Both the position numbers and the translations under genes were made by a program. Source: Catellatospora methionotrophica (GTDB taxonomy: Bacteria; Actinomycetota; Actinomycetes; Mycobacteriales; Micromonosporaceae). Taken from it: a stretch of 50,490 nt of DNA. The stretch spans positions 1-50,490 of the forward strand of contig NZ_JAAOTJ010000032.1 in NCBI RefSeq assembly GCF_011297335.1, in the 5' to 3' direction. Numbering within the stretch: position 1 is the stretch's first letter; the number at the start of each line of letters is the position of its first letter. A model generated the notes under the pieces. That model was not told the DNA's origin. It worked only from the letters and a program-made list of their open reading frames with translations, and did not search any database. This document shows, one piece after another, positions 14,210 to 21,998 of this stretch.

Positions 14210-17206
14210 TCAGCCGGCGGGGAACAGGCTGCCGTAGTCGGCGAACGCCATGGCGATGTCCGACTGGGCCCAGAACCGGTGGTAGGTGAAGGTCGGAGCC
14301 GGGCCGGTGCCGTTCATGTACGCCGCGACGGCCGGCCAGGCCGGGTCGGTGGCGTAGAACGGGCGGACCGACATGAACGTCGAGCTGGAGTTGATCGGCA
14401 CGCCGGTGCCCATCATGCCGCTGAAGCTCGACGGGACGTACATGCCGGTCTGCGTGGTGGAGTTCCACACGTCGTCGAACCGGTTGTAGTCCTCGCGGAC
14501 CTCGGGGACCACGATGCCCTTGGTGTCGTTGGCCTTGAGCAGGATCATCCGGTCCAGCAGGCCCTTGGCGGTCGCCTTGGCGGAGTTGCCCAGCGTGGTG
14601 CTGCCCGCCTTGGCCGCGTAGTACGTCAACGTACGGGCGTAGGCCGCCGCGACGCCGACGTCGTTGCTGGTCTTGGACACCGTCACGTGCAGGCCGGGGT
14701 TGGCCGCCGGGGTGCCGCCGCCGCTGAAGTTGCCGGACGGCTGGCCGGACCAGGTCATGTCACCGGGGATGGTGAACGCCGAGCCCGAGCCGAGGGTGGT
14801 GTTGGCGACCGCCCAGGCGACCCACTTGTCGAGGATCTGCTTGGCCTTGGCGTTGCCGGTGACGTAGTAGTACTCCGCCACCCGGTGCAGCGACCACGCC
14901 TGGAAACCGAACCACTGGTTGCTGGGCGGGTCGTGGTAGACCGGCTTGACGTCGTACGCCATGCCGTAGAAGGTCGGCGTGCCGGACGGCGGCGCCGAGT
15001 AGTTGCCGTTCCAGCTGTTCGTCGCGCCACCGGCGATGGCGCCCTCGGCCGACTGCAGCCAGAGGTAGAAGTCGAGCTGGCGGGTGAGGCTGGTGTCCCA
15101 GTCCGTCGCCGCCGTGGGCGACTGCGGGCGCAGCGCCGACGGGCCCGACGAGCCGAGCACGTACGCCGCGAGCGGGTTCTGGTAGCCCTGGTGGTTGTGG
15201 CTGGAGCCGATGCGCCACGACCACGCCCCACCGATGTCGCCGCCCCAGGCGTAGTACCACGACATCAGGTAGTTGCTGCTGCTCTTGCCACTGCCCGGCG
15301 TGCAGGACGTGGACGTGCAGCCGGGGGTCTTGAAGTACTTGTCGTACATCGCGTACCGCAGGAAGTCGCCCATCTTGGCGGCCTTGGCGATCGTCGCCGA
15401 GATCTGCGACTGGTTGCCCTGGGCCGTGGCCCACTGCAGCGCCCAGTACGCCGCCTCGACGGCCCGCGCGTCGGCGTCCGGCGCGTTGGTGTACCGCCAC
15501 TGGTTGGTGCCCGAACCCGCGATGAACAGGGACGGGAAGTTCGCGAACCGGCCCGTGTCACAGGACGGGTGCGCGACCGTCTCCCAGGTGGACTCCTGCG
15601 GCCCGCGCTGGAACGTGTTGATGTAGGTGACGCGCTGCGTGCTGTCGCCGCACTCGGCCCCGGTGCGCCCGGTGCCGTACTTGTACACGTCGTCGACGTC
15701 GAGCAGCCAGTGCATGCCGTAGATGTTGCGGTTGCCGTACGTGCTCTGCAGCTCGTTGGCCAGCGGGTCCTGACCGGCGACCACGCTGGTGCTCAGCGCC
15801 ACCGGGTAGCCGTTGGGCTGCAACGACTCGGGCGCGTAGTCGGCCGGGTCGCTCGGGTTGTACGTGCTCTGCCCCGGCTGGGCGGCCGCGGACGGGATGA
15901 TGTACTGCTCGGTGATGTTCCAGGCGTTGTTGAACGGGGTCCAGTTGCCGGTGACCCGGCCGTACTGGGCCTCCATCCAGATCCAGAAGCTGAACGCCTC
16001 CGACGTCGTCTCGTGGCCGTGGTCCGGCGCCTCGACGAGCAGCGTCTCGATGGTGTGGTACGGGATGCCCTCCGGCGAGAAGTAGCCGTTGGCGGGGTCC
16101 TTGAGCTTGTTGTACTGCGTGGTGAACTCGGTGATGTAGGCGTTGGCGGTGTTCTCGTCGTCGACCTCGGTCGCGGTGACGGTCACCGAGGACAGCCCGC
16201 TGGACGCGACCGTGATCGGCCGGGTGCCGTTGGTGCTGTCACTGTCCTGCGCCGCGGCCAGGGTCACGTTCTGTGTGGTGGCCCAGTTGCTCGTCGTGAA
16301 CGTCAGGCTCGCGCCCGACGACACGGTGATGCTGGTGTCACCGGACCCGGCCGTGTTCGTGACCGTCACGCTGCTGGACGGCTGCGCGGCCAGGCGTACG
16401 GCGTACACGGCGGTCGAGCCCTCGGGCACGCTGACGCTGGTCGGCGAGACGACGAGGGACTGCGGGGTGACCGTGTCGTTGTCGGCCTCGGTCGCGTTCA
16501 CGGTCACCGAGGTCAGTCCGCTGGACGCGACGGTGAACGGCCGGGTGCCGTTGCTCGTGTCGCCGTCCTCGGCCGCCGCGAGCGTGACGATCTGATTCGT
16601 GTTCCAGTTGCTCGTCGTGAACGTCAGGCTCGCGCCGGACGACACGGTGAGGTTGGTGTCACCGGAACCGGCCGTCGTGGCGACCGTGACGTTGCCGCTG
16701 GGCTGGGCCGACAGGCGTACGGCGTAGGTGGCGGTGCCGCCCTCGGGCACGCTCACCGACGTCGGCGACACGACCAGGCTCACCGTCGGCGTGGTGCCAC
16801 CGCAGGAGACGCCGTTGACGGCGAAGTTGCTCGGGTTGGTGTTGGTGCCGCTGTAGGAGGCGTTGAAGCCGATACCGGTCGACGCGCCCGTGGCCAGGCT
16901 GCCGTTGTAGGACAGGCTGGTGGCGGTGACGTTCTGGCCGGACTGGGCGTAGTTGGCCGACCAGCCCTGGATGCCGCCCTGGTTACCGGGCCAGGTCCAG
17001 GTCAGTGACCAGCTGGTCAGCGGGTCGCCGGTGTTGGTGAGGTTCAGGTTGGCGCCGAAGCCGCTGCCGTTGTCCCAGGCCTTGGTGTAGGTCACCTGGC
17101 AGGACACGGCGGCGTGGGCCGGGGACGCGATCGTCGCCCCCGTGACCACGACCATGGCGCCGACCGCGACGAGCGCGACGCGGCGTCTCAACGTGCGGAT
17201 ACTCAC
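14210..17206 (-). CDS. Secreted GH48 cellobiohydrolase with CBM2 and two Calx-beta-like modules
   Basis: 998 aa secreted cellulase. Order of parts: signal peptide 1-32 (cut near AHA-AV), CBM2 cellulose-binding module about 33-138 with paired cysteines and surface tryptophans, two near-identical beta-sandwich repeats of about 100 aa (142-245 and 247-350; each opening VVSPTSVSVPEG and containing SSGASLTFTTSNW), then a full GH48 catalytic domain (about 355-998). The catalytic-acid glutamate lies in HGHETTSEAFSFW near residue 397. GH48 enzymes are inverting, reducing-end processive cellobiohydrolases. Most actinobacterial relatives use FnIII linkers, so the Calx-beta-like pair is notable. GAGGAG lies 5-7 bases before the GTG. 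No CebR-type TGGGAGCGCTCCCA site was seen upstream. Confidence 0.93.
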   Translation of the reverse strand: MSIRTLRRRVALVAVGAMVVVTGATIASPAHAAVSCQVTYTKAWDNGSGFGANLNLTNTGDPLTSWSLTWTWPGNQGGIQGWSANYAQSGQNVTATSLSYNGSLATGASTGIGFNASYSGTNTNPSNFAVNGVSCGGTTPTVSLVVSPTSVSVPEGGTATYAVRLSAQPSGNVTVATTAGSGDTNLTVSSGASLTFTTSNWNTNQIVTLAAAEDGDTSNGTRPFTVASSGLTSVTVNATEADNDTVTPQSLVVSPTSVSVPEGSTAVYAVRLAAQPSSSVTVTNTAGSGDTSITVSSGASLTFTTSNWATTQNVTLAAAQDSDSTNGTRPITVASSGLSSVTVTATEVDDENTANAYITEFTTQYNKLKDPANGYFSPEGIPYHTIETLLVEAPDHGHETTSEAFSFWIWMEAQYGRVTGNWTPFNNAWNITEQYIIPSAAAQPGQSTYNPSDPADYAPESLQPNGYPVALSTSVVAGQDPLANELQSTYGNRNIYGMHWLLDVDDVYKYGTGRTGAECGDSTQRVTYINTFQRGPQESTWETVAHPSCDTGRFANFPSLFIAGSGTNQWRYTNAPDADARAVEAAYWALQWATAQGNQSQISATIAKAAKMGDFLRYAMYDKYFKTPGCTSTSCTPGSGKSSSNYLMSWYYAWGGDIGGAWSWRIGSSHNHQGYQNPLAAYVLGSSGPSALRPQSPTAATDWDTSLTRQLDFYLWLQSAEGAIAGGATNSWNGNYSAPPSGTPTFYGMAYDVKPVYHDPPSNQWFGFQAWSLHRVAEYYYVTGNAKAKQILDKWVAWAVANTTLGSGSAFTIPGDMTWSGQPSGNFSGGGTPAANPGLHVTVSKTSNDVGVAAAYARTLTYYAAKAGSTTLGNSAKATAKGLLDRMILLKANDTKGIVVPEVREDYNRFDDVWNSTTQTGMYVPSSFSGMMGTGVPINSSSTFMSVRPFYATDPAWPAVAAYMNGTGPAPTFTYHRFWAQSDIAMAFADYGSLFPAG

Positions 17207-17439
17207 GAGTTCTCCTCATGGAGCGGGTGCCGGCCGCTAGTCCCGGATCGGGGCCGTGGACGGGACGGGAACGCGGCGGCCGCGCAGCGGCCAATCAGGC
17301 GCCGTCCGGTCCCCCGGTTGCCCTCGGCCGCCCGATCCGCGTGAGGCTCCACACGAGTAGATGCATCGTCGCATCGACCTCCACTGATCACAAGGCCCGT
17401 CCACGCAGCACTTCTCAGCCCCCTCCCAGCCTTCCCAGC

Positions 17440-17630
17440 AACTCCCCAGCAACCCCGCCACACACCATCCGCCCCGCCCGCCGCCCCACGCCGCGCCACC
17501 GCCCCACGCAACGCCACCACCGCACCGGGCCGCGCCACCACCGCATACCGCGCCACCGCACCGCGCCACCGCCGCACGCCGCGCCACCGCACCGCACCGC
17601 GCCCGCGCCGCGCCGCGCCGCGCCGCGCCG
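17440..17630. repeat. C-rich low-complexity tract
   Basis: Imperfect short repeats of CGCCAC, CGCACCG and CGCCGCG dominate about 190 bases, almost without T. It looks like slippage-expanded sequence; no protein or RNA family recognised. Confidence 0.6.
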
Positions 17631-17634
17631 AAGG

Positions 17635-17676
17635 AAGGGCACCTTCCCATCGCTATGCGTAGAGGAAGGTGCCCTT
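17635..17676. repeat. Palindromic element, family C, copy 1
   Basis: AAGGGCACCTTCC (17635-17647) pairs perfectly with 17664-17676 across a 16-base loop, followed by TTGTTAACCC. The related copy at 43157-43201 shares GGAAGGGCACCTT. I recall this motif as widespread in Micromonosporaceae intergenic DNA, but cannot check that here. Confidence 0.7.
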
Positions 17677-17707
17677 GTTAACCCTGCCGTTCGGGGCGGC
17701 GGTCGAA

Positions 17708-17768
17708 GATCGCTGTTTACGGTCAGAAAGTGTGGTCCCACCGCAGGTTTTGACCACAAACAGCGATC
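17708..17768. repeat. Palindromic element, family A, copy 2
   Basis: Arms 17708-17725 and 17751-17768 (GATCGCTGTTT...GGTCA) match 16 of 18 around a loop of 25 bases, exactly as in copy 1 at 3006-3074. The loop again contains GGTCCCACCGCAG and TTT. Confidence 0.8.
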
Positions 17769-17780
17769 ATCACCATGCGA

Positions 17781-17878
17781 GCCGAGCCCCGCCGAGCCCA
17801 GCCCAGCCGAGCCCCGCCGAGCCCAGCCCAACCGAGCCCCGCCGAGCCCAGCCCAGCCCTGCCGAGCCCAACCCAGCC
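17781..17878. repeat. 25-base tandem repeat, about 3.9 copies
   Basis: Unit begins GCCGAGCCCCGCCGAGCCCA. Units 1 (17781-17805) and 2 (17806-17830) are identical, unit 3 (17831-17855) differs by one base and unit 4 is partial and degenerate. It ends 22 bases from the D-aminoacylase stop codon. No spacers, so not CRISPR. Confidence 0.8.
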
Positions 17879-17900
17879 ACCCGCGCCGCTCCGTGTCACC

Positions 17901-19457
17901 TCAGCCGCGCAGGACCAGCCCTCGCCGCTCGCCGGTGAACCGGCCAGCCTCGATCACGATGTGGCCCGCCAGCAGGACGTGCTCGACGCCGGTCGGCCGG
18001 ATGTCGGGTACGGCGTAGGTGCCGTCGTGGCCGATCGTGGCCGGGTCGAACACGACCAGGTCGGCGGCCGCCCCGATGCCGACGTAGCCGCGCCCGGTCA
18101 GCCCGAACTGGTCGGCGATCGCCGAGGTCATCTTGCGGATCGCCTCGGGCAGGGTGAGCAGGCCGCGCTCGCGGACGTACTCGCCGAGCACCCGCGGGAA
18201 GCAGCCCCATGTACGCGGGTGCTGCAACCCGACCGGCGGTCCGTTGTCGGAGCCGATGCCGACCAGCGGGTCGACCATGATCGTCTCCACGTCCTCCTCG
18301 GCCATCATCGTGATCACCATGCCCGCGCCCGGATCGGCGATCAGCACCTCGCAGAGCGCGTCGAAGGCGTCGCCCGTACCCGCCAGCTCGGCCAGTGTCC
18401 GGCCGATGACCTCGGGCCGGGTCGTGTGCGTGGTGACCAGGACGTCGGCCGGGGTCACCCGCGCCCAGAACCCGTTGGGCCGCGTCAGGTCCTCGGCCAG
18501 GGCCCGCAGCTCGGCGCGAACCGCCGGGTCGGCGAGCCGGGCCCGCATCGCGTCGGTGCCGCCGACCTGGGCCGCGCCGGGTAGCAGCGCGTTGAGGAAG
18601 GTGCCGCCCGCACGGTACGGGTACTGGTCGCCGCGTACGTCGACGCCCGCCAGGCGGGCCTGGTGCAGTTTCGCGAGGAGCTGCTTGGCGGTGCCGTGGT
18701 TGGCCTGCCCGGCGACCTTGCAGTGCGACACCTGCAACCGGACCCGGGCCTGTGTGGCGATGGCGATCGCCTCGTCCAGGGCCTCGCCGAGCCGGTCGTC
18801 CTCGTTGCGCAGGTGCGTGGTGTAGGGCCGGTTCCAGCGGTGCGCCACCCGGGCCAGGGCGACCAGTTCGGCGGTGTCGCCGTAGCTGCCCGGCGGGTAG
18901 ATCAGGCCGCTGGACAGGCCGACCGCCCCGGCCGCGAACGCGTCGTCGGCCAGGCGGCACATCCGGTCGAGCGCGCCGGGGCGCAACCGCTCGTCCATGC
19001 CGTTGGCGTACGCCCGCAGGGTGTTGTGCCCGACCAGGGCGGCGATGTGGTTGGTCGGCCCGGCGGCCGCGATGTCGGCCAGGTAGCCGGCGAAGTCGCG
19101 CGGCACGACCGGGACCCCTCCGGCCAGCTCGGCGAACAGCGGCCCGGTGGCCGCGATCGTGGCGTCGTCCAGGGGCGCGAAGGAGAATCCGCAGTTGCCG
19201 ACGATCTCGGTGGTGACGCCCTGGTGCAGCTTGAACGGCTGTGGGTCGGGCATCAGCGGCACCGGGTCGGAGTGGCTGTGCGCGTCGATGAAGCCGGGCG
19301 CGACGGCCAGGCCGGTCACGTCGAGCGCGCGGCGGGCGGGGCCGGGGTCCGCGCCGACGGCGACGATCCGGTCGCCGGTGACCGCGACGTCCGCGGCCAG
19401 GCCGGGGCCGCCGAGGCCGTCGTACACCGTGCCGCCGCGCAGCACCAGGTCGTGCAT
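17901..19457 (-). CDS. N-acyl-D-amino-acid deacylase (D-aminoacylase), amidohydrolase superfamily
   Basis: 518 aa, typical for D-aminoacylases. Zinc motif HxH is His60/His62 in GFIDAHSHSD; Cys89 in EIVGNCGFSF is the extra metal ligand characteristic of this family; YTTHLRNEDDRL and LQVSHCK carry further histidines; GSDNGPP holds the catalytic aspartate. These enzymes release D-amino acids from N-acyl-D-amino acids (or dihydropyrimidine-like relatives). RBS GGAGG lies before the ATG. Last gene of a minus-strand unit with an N-acyltransferase and an N-succinylamino-acid racemase, which strongly supports an N-acyl amino acid substrate. No signal peptide, so cytoplasmic. Confidence 0.87.
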   Translation of the reverse strand: MHDLVLRGGTVYDGLGGPGLAADVAVTGDRIVAVGADPGPARRALDVTGLAVAPGFIDAHSHSDPVPLMPDPQPFKLHQGVTTEIVGNCGFSFAPLDDATIAATGPLFAELAGGVPVVPRDFAGYLADIAAAGPTNHIAALVGHNTLRAYANGMDERLRPGALDRMCRLADDAFAAGAVGLSSGLIYPPGSYGDTAELVALARVAHRWNRPYTTHLRNEDDRLGEALDEAIAIATQARVRLQVSHCKVAGQANHGTAKQLLAKLHQARLAGVDVRGDQYPYRAGGTFLNALLPGAAQVGGTDAMRARLADPAVRAELRALAEDLTRPNGFWARVTPADVLVTTHTTRPEVIGRTLAELAGTGDAFDALCEVLIADPGAGMVITMMAEEDVETIMVDPLVGIGSDNGPPVGLQHPRTWGCFPRVLGEYVRERGLLTLPEAIRKMTSAIADQFGLTGRGYVGIGAAADLVVFDPATIGHDGTYAVPDIRPTGVEHVLLAGHIVIEAGRFTGERRGLVLRG

Positions 19458-19523
19458 GGTCTTTCCTCCACAGGACGAGCCGACCGGGCACCGGTCGTGG
19501 GGGTGGGTCCGCGCCGGGGAGGC

Positions 19524-19850
19524 TCAGGCCGCGACGCGGGCGCGGGCCGCGGCGGCGAAGGCGATGAGTCCGGCCGCGACGACGGGCAGGCCGATGGTGA
19601 ACAGGGCCAGCGCGCCGAGCGCGCAGAGCAGCACCCCGGACGCCAGCAGCGCGGGAGCCCTGAACCGCCGCGAGCGGATCGAGCCGTGCAGGGTCAGCGC
19701 GGCCGCGACGAGCAGCCCTGCGACGAACCACAGCACGGGCGCGTCACCGGCGCCGACGACCAGCGCGACGTAGCCGCCGGCGGTCGCCAGGCACAGCAAG
19801 GCGACGACGAGTGCCAGCCAGTCGATGCCTGCTCGGGTACGCGTGGCCAC
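19524..19850 (-). CDS. Small integral membrane protein
   Basis: 108 aa with four predicted hydrophobic segments (about 11-31, 38-54, 64-84 and 87-103), so nearly all membrane. No known family. The GTG at 19850 is preceded by GACAAT 6 bases upstream, suggesting its own leaderless promoter, although it lies between the racemase (57 bases before) and the D-aminoacylase (66 bases after) on the same strand. It could be a bystander or could help export or import amino acids or their acyl forms, but it is small for a transporter. Confidence 0.65.
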   Translation of the reverse strand: MATRTRAGIDWLALVVALLCLATAGGYVALVVGAGDAPVLWFVAGLLVAAALTLHGSIRSRRFRAPALLASGVLLCALGALALFTIGLPVVAAGLIAFAAAARARVAA

Positions 19851-19856
19851 CTGGTC

Positions 19857-19862
19857 ATTGTC
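19857..19862 (-). promoter_or_regulatory. -10 box GACAAT, leaderless start
   Basis: GACAAT lies 6 bases before the GTG of the 108-aa membrane protein gene; an internal promoter in the amino-acid cluster. Confidence 0.4.
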
Positions 19863-19907
19863 GCCGACGCAGGCCCCACCGGCAGGGGCAACAGGCCGAC
19901 GGCCGGC

Positions 19908-21014
19908 TCATCTGCTGATCCACTCGGTGGCGGTGGTGACCTCGGCGAGGGCGTCGGGGTCGGGGTCGACGCCGATGCCCGGTCCGGTGGGCACGGCCAG
20001 GTGGCCGTCGGCGAGCACGAACGGGGCGGTCACGTCGCGGCGGAAGTAGCGGTCCGAGGCGGAGGTGTCGCCGGGCAGGACGCAGCCGGGCAGCGCGGCC
20101 AGGGCCACGTTCGCGGCCCTGCCGATGCCGGTCTCCAGCATGCCGCCGACCCAGACCGGCACGCCGCTGGCGGCGCAGACGTCGTGTACGCGGCGGGCCT
20201 CCAGGTAGCCGCCGACCCGGCCCGGTTTGATGTTGACGACCGAGGTGGCCCCGAGCGCGATCGCGTCGGCGGCGGCCCGCGCGCTGGTGATCGACTCGTC
20301 GAGGCAGATCGGGGTGCGCACCTGACGGGCCAGCTCGGCGTGGCCGCGGATGTCGTCCTCGGGCAGCGGCTGCTCGATGAGCAGCAGGTCGAACGGGTCC
20401 AGTTTGGCCAGGTGGCGGGCGTCGGCCAGGGTGTACGCCGTGTTCGCGTCGACCTGGAGCATGATGTCGCCGAAGCGCTCGCGTACCGCCCGGACCGGCG
20501 CGACGTCCCAGCCGGGCTGGATCTTCAGCTTGATCCGCAGGTAGCCCTCGGCCAGGTAGCCCTCGACGGCCTCCATCAGCTCCGGGATCGAGTCCATGAT
20601 GCCGACCGACACGCCCGCGGGCACCCGGTCGCGCACCCCGCCCAGGTAGGAGGCCAGCGGCAGCCCGGCTGTACGCAGCCGCGCGTCCAGCAGCGCCGTC
20701 AGCACGGCCGCCTTGGCCATCGGATGGCCCTTGATCTTCGCGAACGGCACCTCGGCGCGGTACGGGTCGGCGTCGGGCAGGCTCAGCACCGCCGGGATGA
20801 GCAGCCGTCGGATCACCTCGGCGGCCCCGTCGACGTACTCGCTGGAGTACAGCGGCTCGGCCATCGCCACGCACTCGCCCCAGCCCTCGGCCCCGTCCTC
20901 GGTGACCGCGCGCACCAGCAGCACGTCGCGGTCGTGCTCCACCCCGAACGAGGTCCGGAACGGACTGACCAGCGGCATCGCGATGCGGCGCAGCTCGAAC
21001 CCGGTCACCTTCAT
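19908..21014 (-). CDS. N-succinylamino-acid racemase / o-succinylbenzoate synthase (MenC family, enolase superfamily)
   Basis: 368 aa. All enolase-superfamily catalytic residues are visible: acid/base lysines Lys162 and Lys164 (IKLKIQPG), metal ligands Asp189 (QVDANTAY), Glu214 (IEQPLPEDD) and Asp239 (CLDESI), and the opposite-face Lys263 (NIKPGRVGG). The motifs GHPMAKAAV and WVGGMLETGIGRAANVALAALPG match the NSAR/OSBS subgroup, whose members racemise N-succinyl or N-acetyl amino acids and often retain OSBS activity. No men genes are nearby, while an N-acyltransferase overlaps it by 4 bases (ATGA) and a D-aminoacylase follows, so racemase is the better call. RBS GGAGGAG precedes the ATG at 21014. 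Confidence 0.88.
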   Translation of the reverse strand: MKVTGFELRRIAMPLVSPFRTSFGVEHDRDVLLVRAVTEDGAEGWGECVAMAEPLYSSEYVDGAAEVIRRLLIPAVLSLPDADPYRAEVPFAKIKGHPMAKAAVLTALLDARLRTAGLPLASYLGGVRDRVPAGVSVGIMDSIPELMEAVEGYLAEGYLRIKLKIQPGWDVAPVRAVRERFGDIMLQVDANTAYTLADARHLAKLDPFDLLLIEQPLPEDDIRGHAELARQVRTPICLDESITSARAAADAIALGATSVVNIKPGRVGGYLEARRVHDVCAASGVPVWVGGMLETGIGRAANVALAALPGCVLPGDTSASDRYFRRDVTAPFVLADGHLAVPTGPGIGVDPDPDALAEVTTATEWISR

Positions 21015-21883
21015 GCGCTCTCCTCCAACACGTACCATCCGTCACGGCTCATCCCGGTGATCCGGTAGCCGCTGTCCAGCGCCCGGCAGATCGCGTCCCG
21101 CACCGCGGGCCGCCACAGTCTCGCCACCTCGCGGTCGTCCACCCGCAGCCGTTCCACGTCGGCGGGCACCGCGACCAGCACCGGACGCCGGTCGGCAGGC
21201 GGCCGGAGCGCGGACGGCACCGGCCAGTCGCGCTCGGTGCGGCCCAGCAGTTCGACCGCCCCGGCGGCGCGCAGCGCGGGCACGTCGACGTCGCGCACCT
21301 CGCCCTGGGCCGCGGCGCGGGCGGCCGGGGACAGCAGCTCCCAGCGGATGTAGATGCGGTCGGTGGCCTCGCCGGTGTTGATGCCGTCGTTCATCTCGCC
21401 GTAGAAGTCCGGCAGGTACTCCGCCGCCGTCGCGCCGAGCTTGTGCAGGTTCACGTAGGCGTTGCGGCGCACCAGCGGGTCGAAGGTCCAGCACACCTCG
21501 CCGATGCCGCGCGCCAGCGACCAGGCCCGCTGGTGCTGCTTGAGCACGAAGCCCACCCCGCCGCTCTGCCGCGCCGGGTCCACTCCGGCGATGTGCGAGT
21601 GCAGGTGGCCGGTCCCGAAGAAGCCCACCGCCGCGCCGACCAGGTCGCGGTCGCGGTATGCCCCGACGACGTAGTTGCCGGAGTGCTCCAGCGCGCGCAT
21701 CATGCCCGCGTTGACGAGCTGGTCCGGCGAGTCCGCCCGCCACACCCGGCACAGCAGCTCCGCGGCCGCGTTCTGCTCCGCCACCGTCGACAGCTCCCGT
21801 ACGCGGACGCCGACCCGGTCCGCGGCGGCCCGCGCCAGCTCCTCGGCCCGTACCACCGTGTCCACGGTGATCTGCTGCGTCAC
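21011..21883 (-). CDS. GNAT N-acyltransferase of the NSAR-associated type (COG3375-like)
   Basis: 290 aa. A GNAT fold opens with VRELSTVAEQNAAAELLCRVW and carries YVVGAYRDRDLVGAAVGFFG. The block CWTFDPLVRRNAYVNLHKLGATAAEYLPDFYGEMNDGINTGEATDRIYIRWEL is the hallmark of acyltransferases found next to N-succinylamino-acid racemases; in Geobacillus such an enzyme succinylates D-amino acids. First gene of the minus-strand unit, coupled to the racemase by an ATGA overlap. The GTG at 21883 (after GGAGAGTGGGGC) is chosen; an ATG at 21946 would begin upstream of a likely -10 (TACGGT, 21930-21935). Donor (succinyl- or acetyl-CoA) unknown. Confidence 0.8.
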   Translation of the reverse strand: MTQQITVDTVVRAEELARAAADRVGVRVRELSTVAEQNAAAELLCRVWRADSPDQLVNAGMMRALEHSGNYVVGAYRDRDLVGAAVGFFGTGHLHSHIAGVDPARQSGGVGFVLKQHQRAWSLARGIGEVCWTFDPLVRRNAYVNLHKLGATAAEYLPDFYGEMNDGINTGEATDRIYIRWELLSPAARAAAQGEVRDVDVPALRAAGAVELLGRTERDWPVPSALRPPADRRPVLVAVPADVERLRVDDREVARLWRPAVRDAICRALDSGYRITGMSRDGWYVLEESA

Positions 21884-21998
21884 GTCGCCCCACTCTCCTG
21901 ACCGGGCGTGCCCGGAGCGCGCCGTGTCCACCGTAGGCACGATCATGCCGTGCCGCGATGGGCCTGCCCGGCGGAGGCGGTGGTACGAAAGCCCGGTG

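Larger units (their letters stand above)
17207..17900. other. 694-base gene-free spacer rich in repeats
   Basis: Between the cellulase start and the D-aminoacylase stop I find no credible gene. From left to right it holds the presumed cellulase promoter region (17207-17400, no confident -35/-10), a C-rich low-complexity tract (17400-17630), a family C palindrome (17635-17676), a family A palindrome (17708-17768) and a 25-base tandem repeat (17781-17878). Open frames here are Arg/Pro/Ala shadows of the skewed composition. Confidence 0.7.

Noticed and set aside
10809..14237. Very long open frame (over 1100 codons) on the plus strand
   Set aside because: It runs across the alpha-galactosidase and the opposite-strand genes behind it in another frame. 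The product is Arg/Gly/Pro-rich with no domains, an artefact of 72-73% GC in which few stop codons occur.
14279..17008. 909-codon open frame antisense to the cellulase gene
   Set aside because: Shadow of GH48 coding sequence; no start signal and no recognisable domain.
17781..17878. Possible CRISPR array
   Set aside because: Units are directly adjacent with no unique spacers and no cas gene is present; a simple tandem repeat.
19908..21014. Menaquinone-pathway OSBS (menC) as the primary role
   Set aside because: The family cannot exclude OSBS activity, but no men gene is near and the acyltransferase and D-aminoacylase neighbours point to N-acyl amino acid racemisation.
18663..21068. 801-codon open frame antisense to the D-aminoacylase/racemase genes
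   Set aside because: Crosses three genes with catalytic motifs in the other strand; composition is a GC artefact.
21885..21946. Upstream ATG start (21946) for the GNAT gene of the racemase cluster
   Set aside because: It lies ahead of the probable -10 box (21930-21935), and the extra residues look non-coding; GTG 21883 has a better site.
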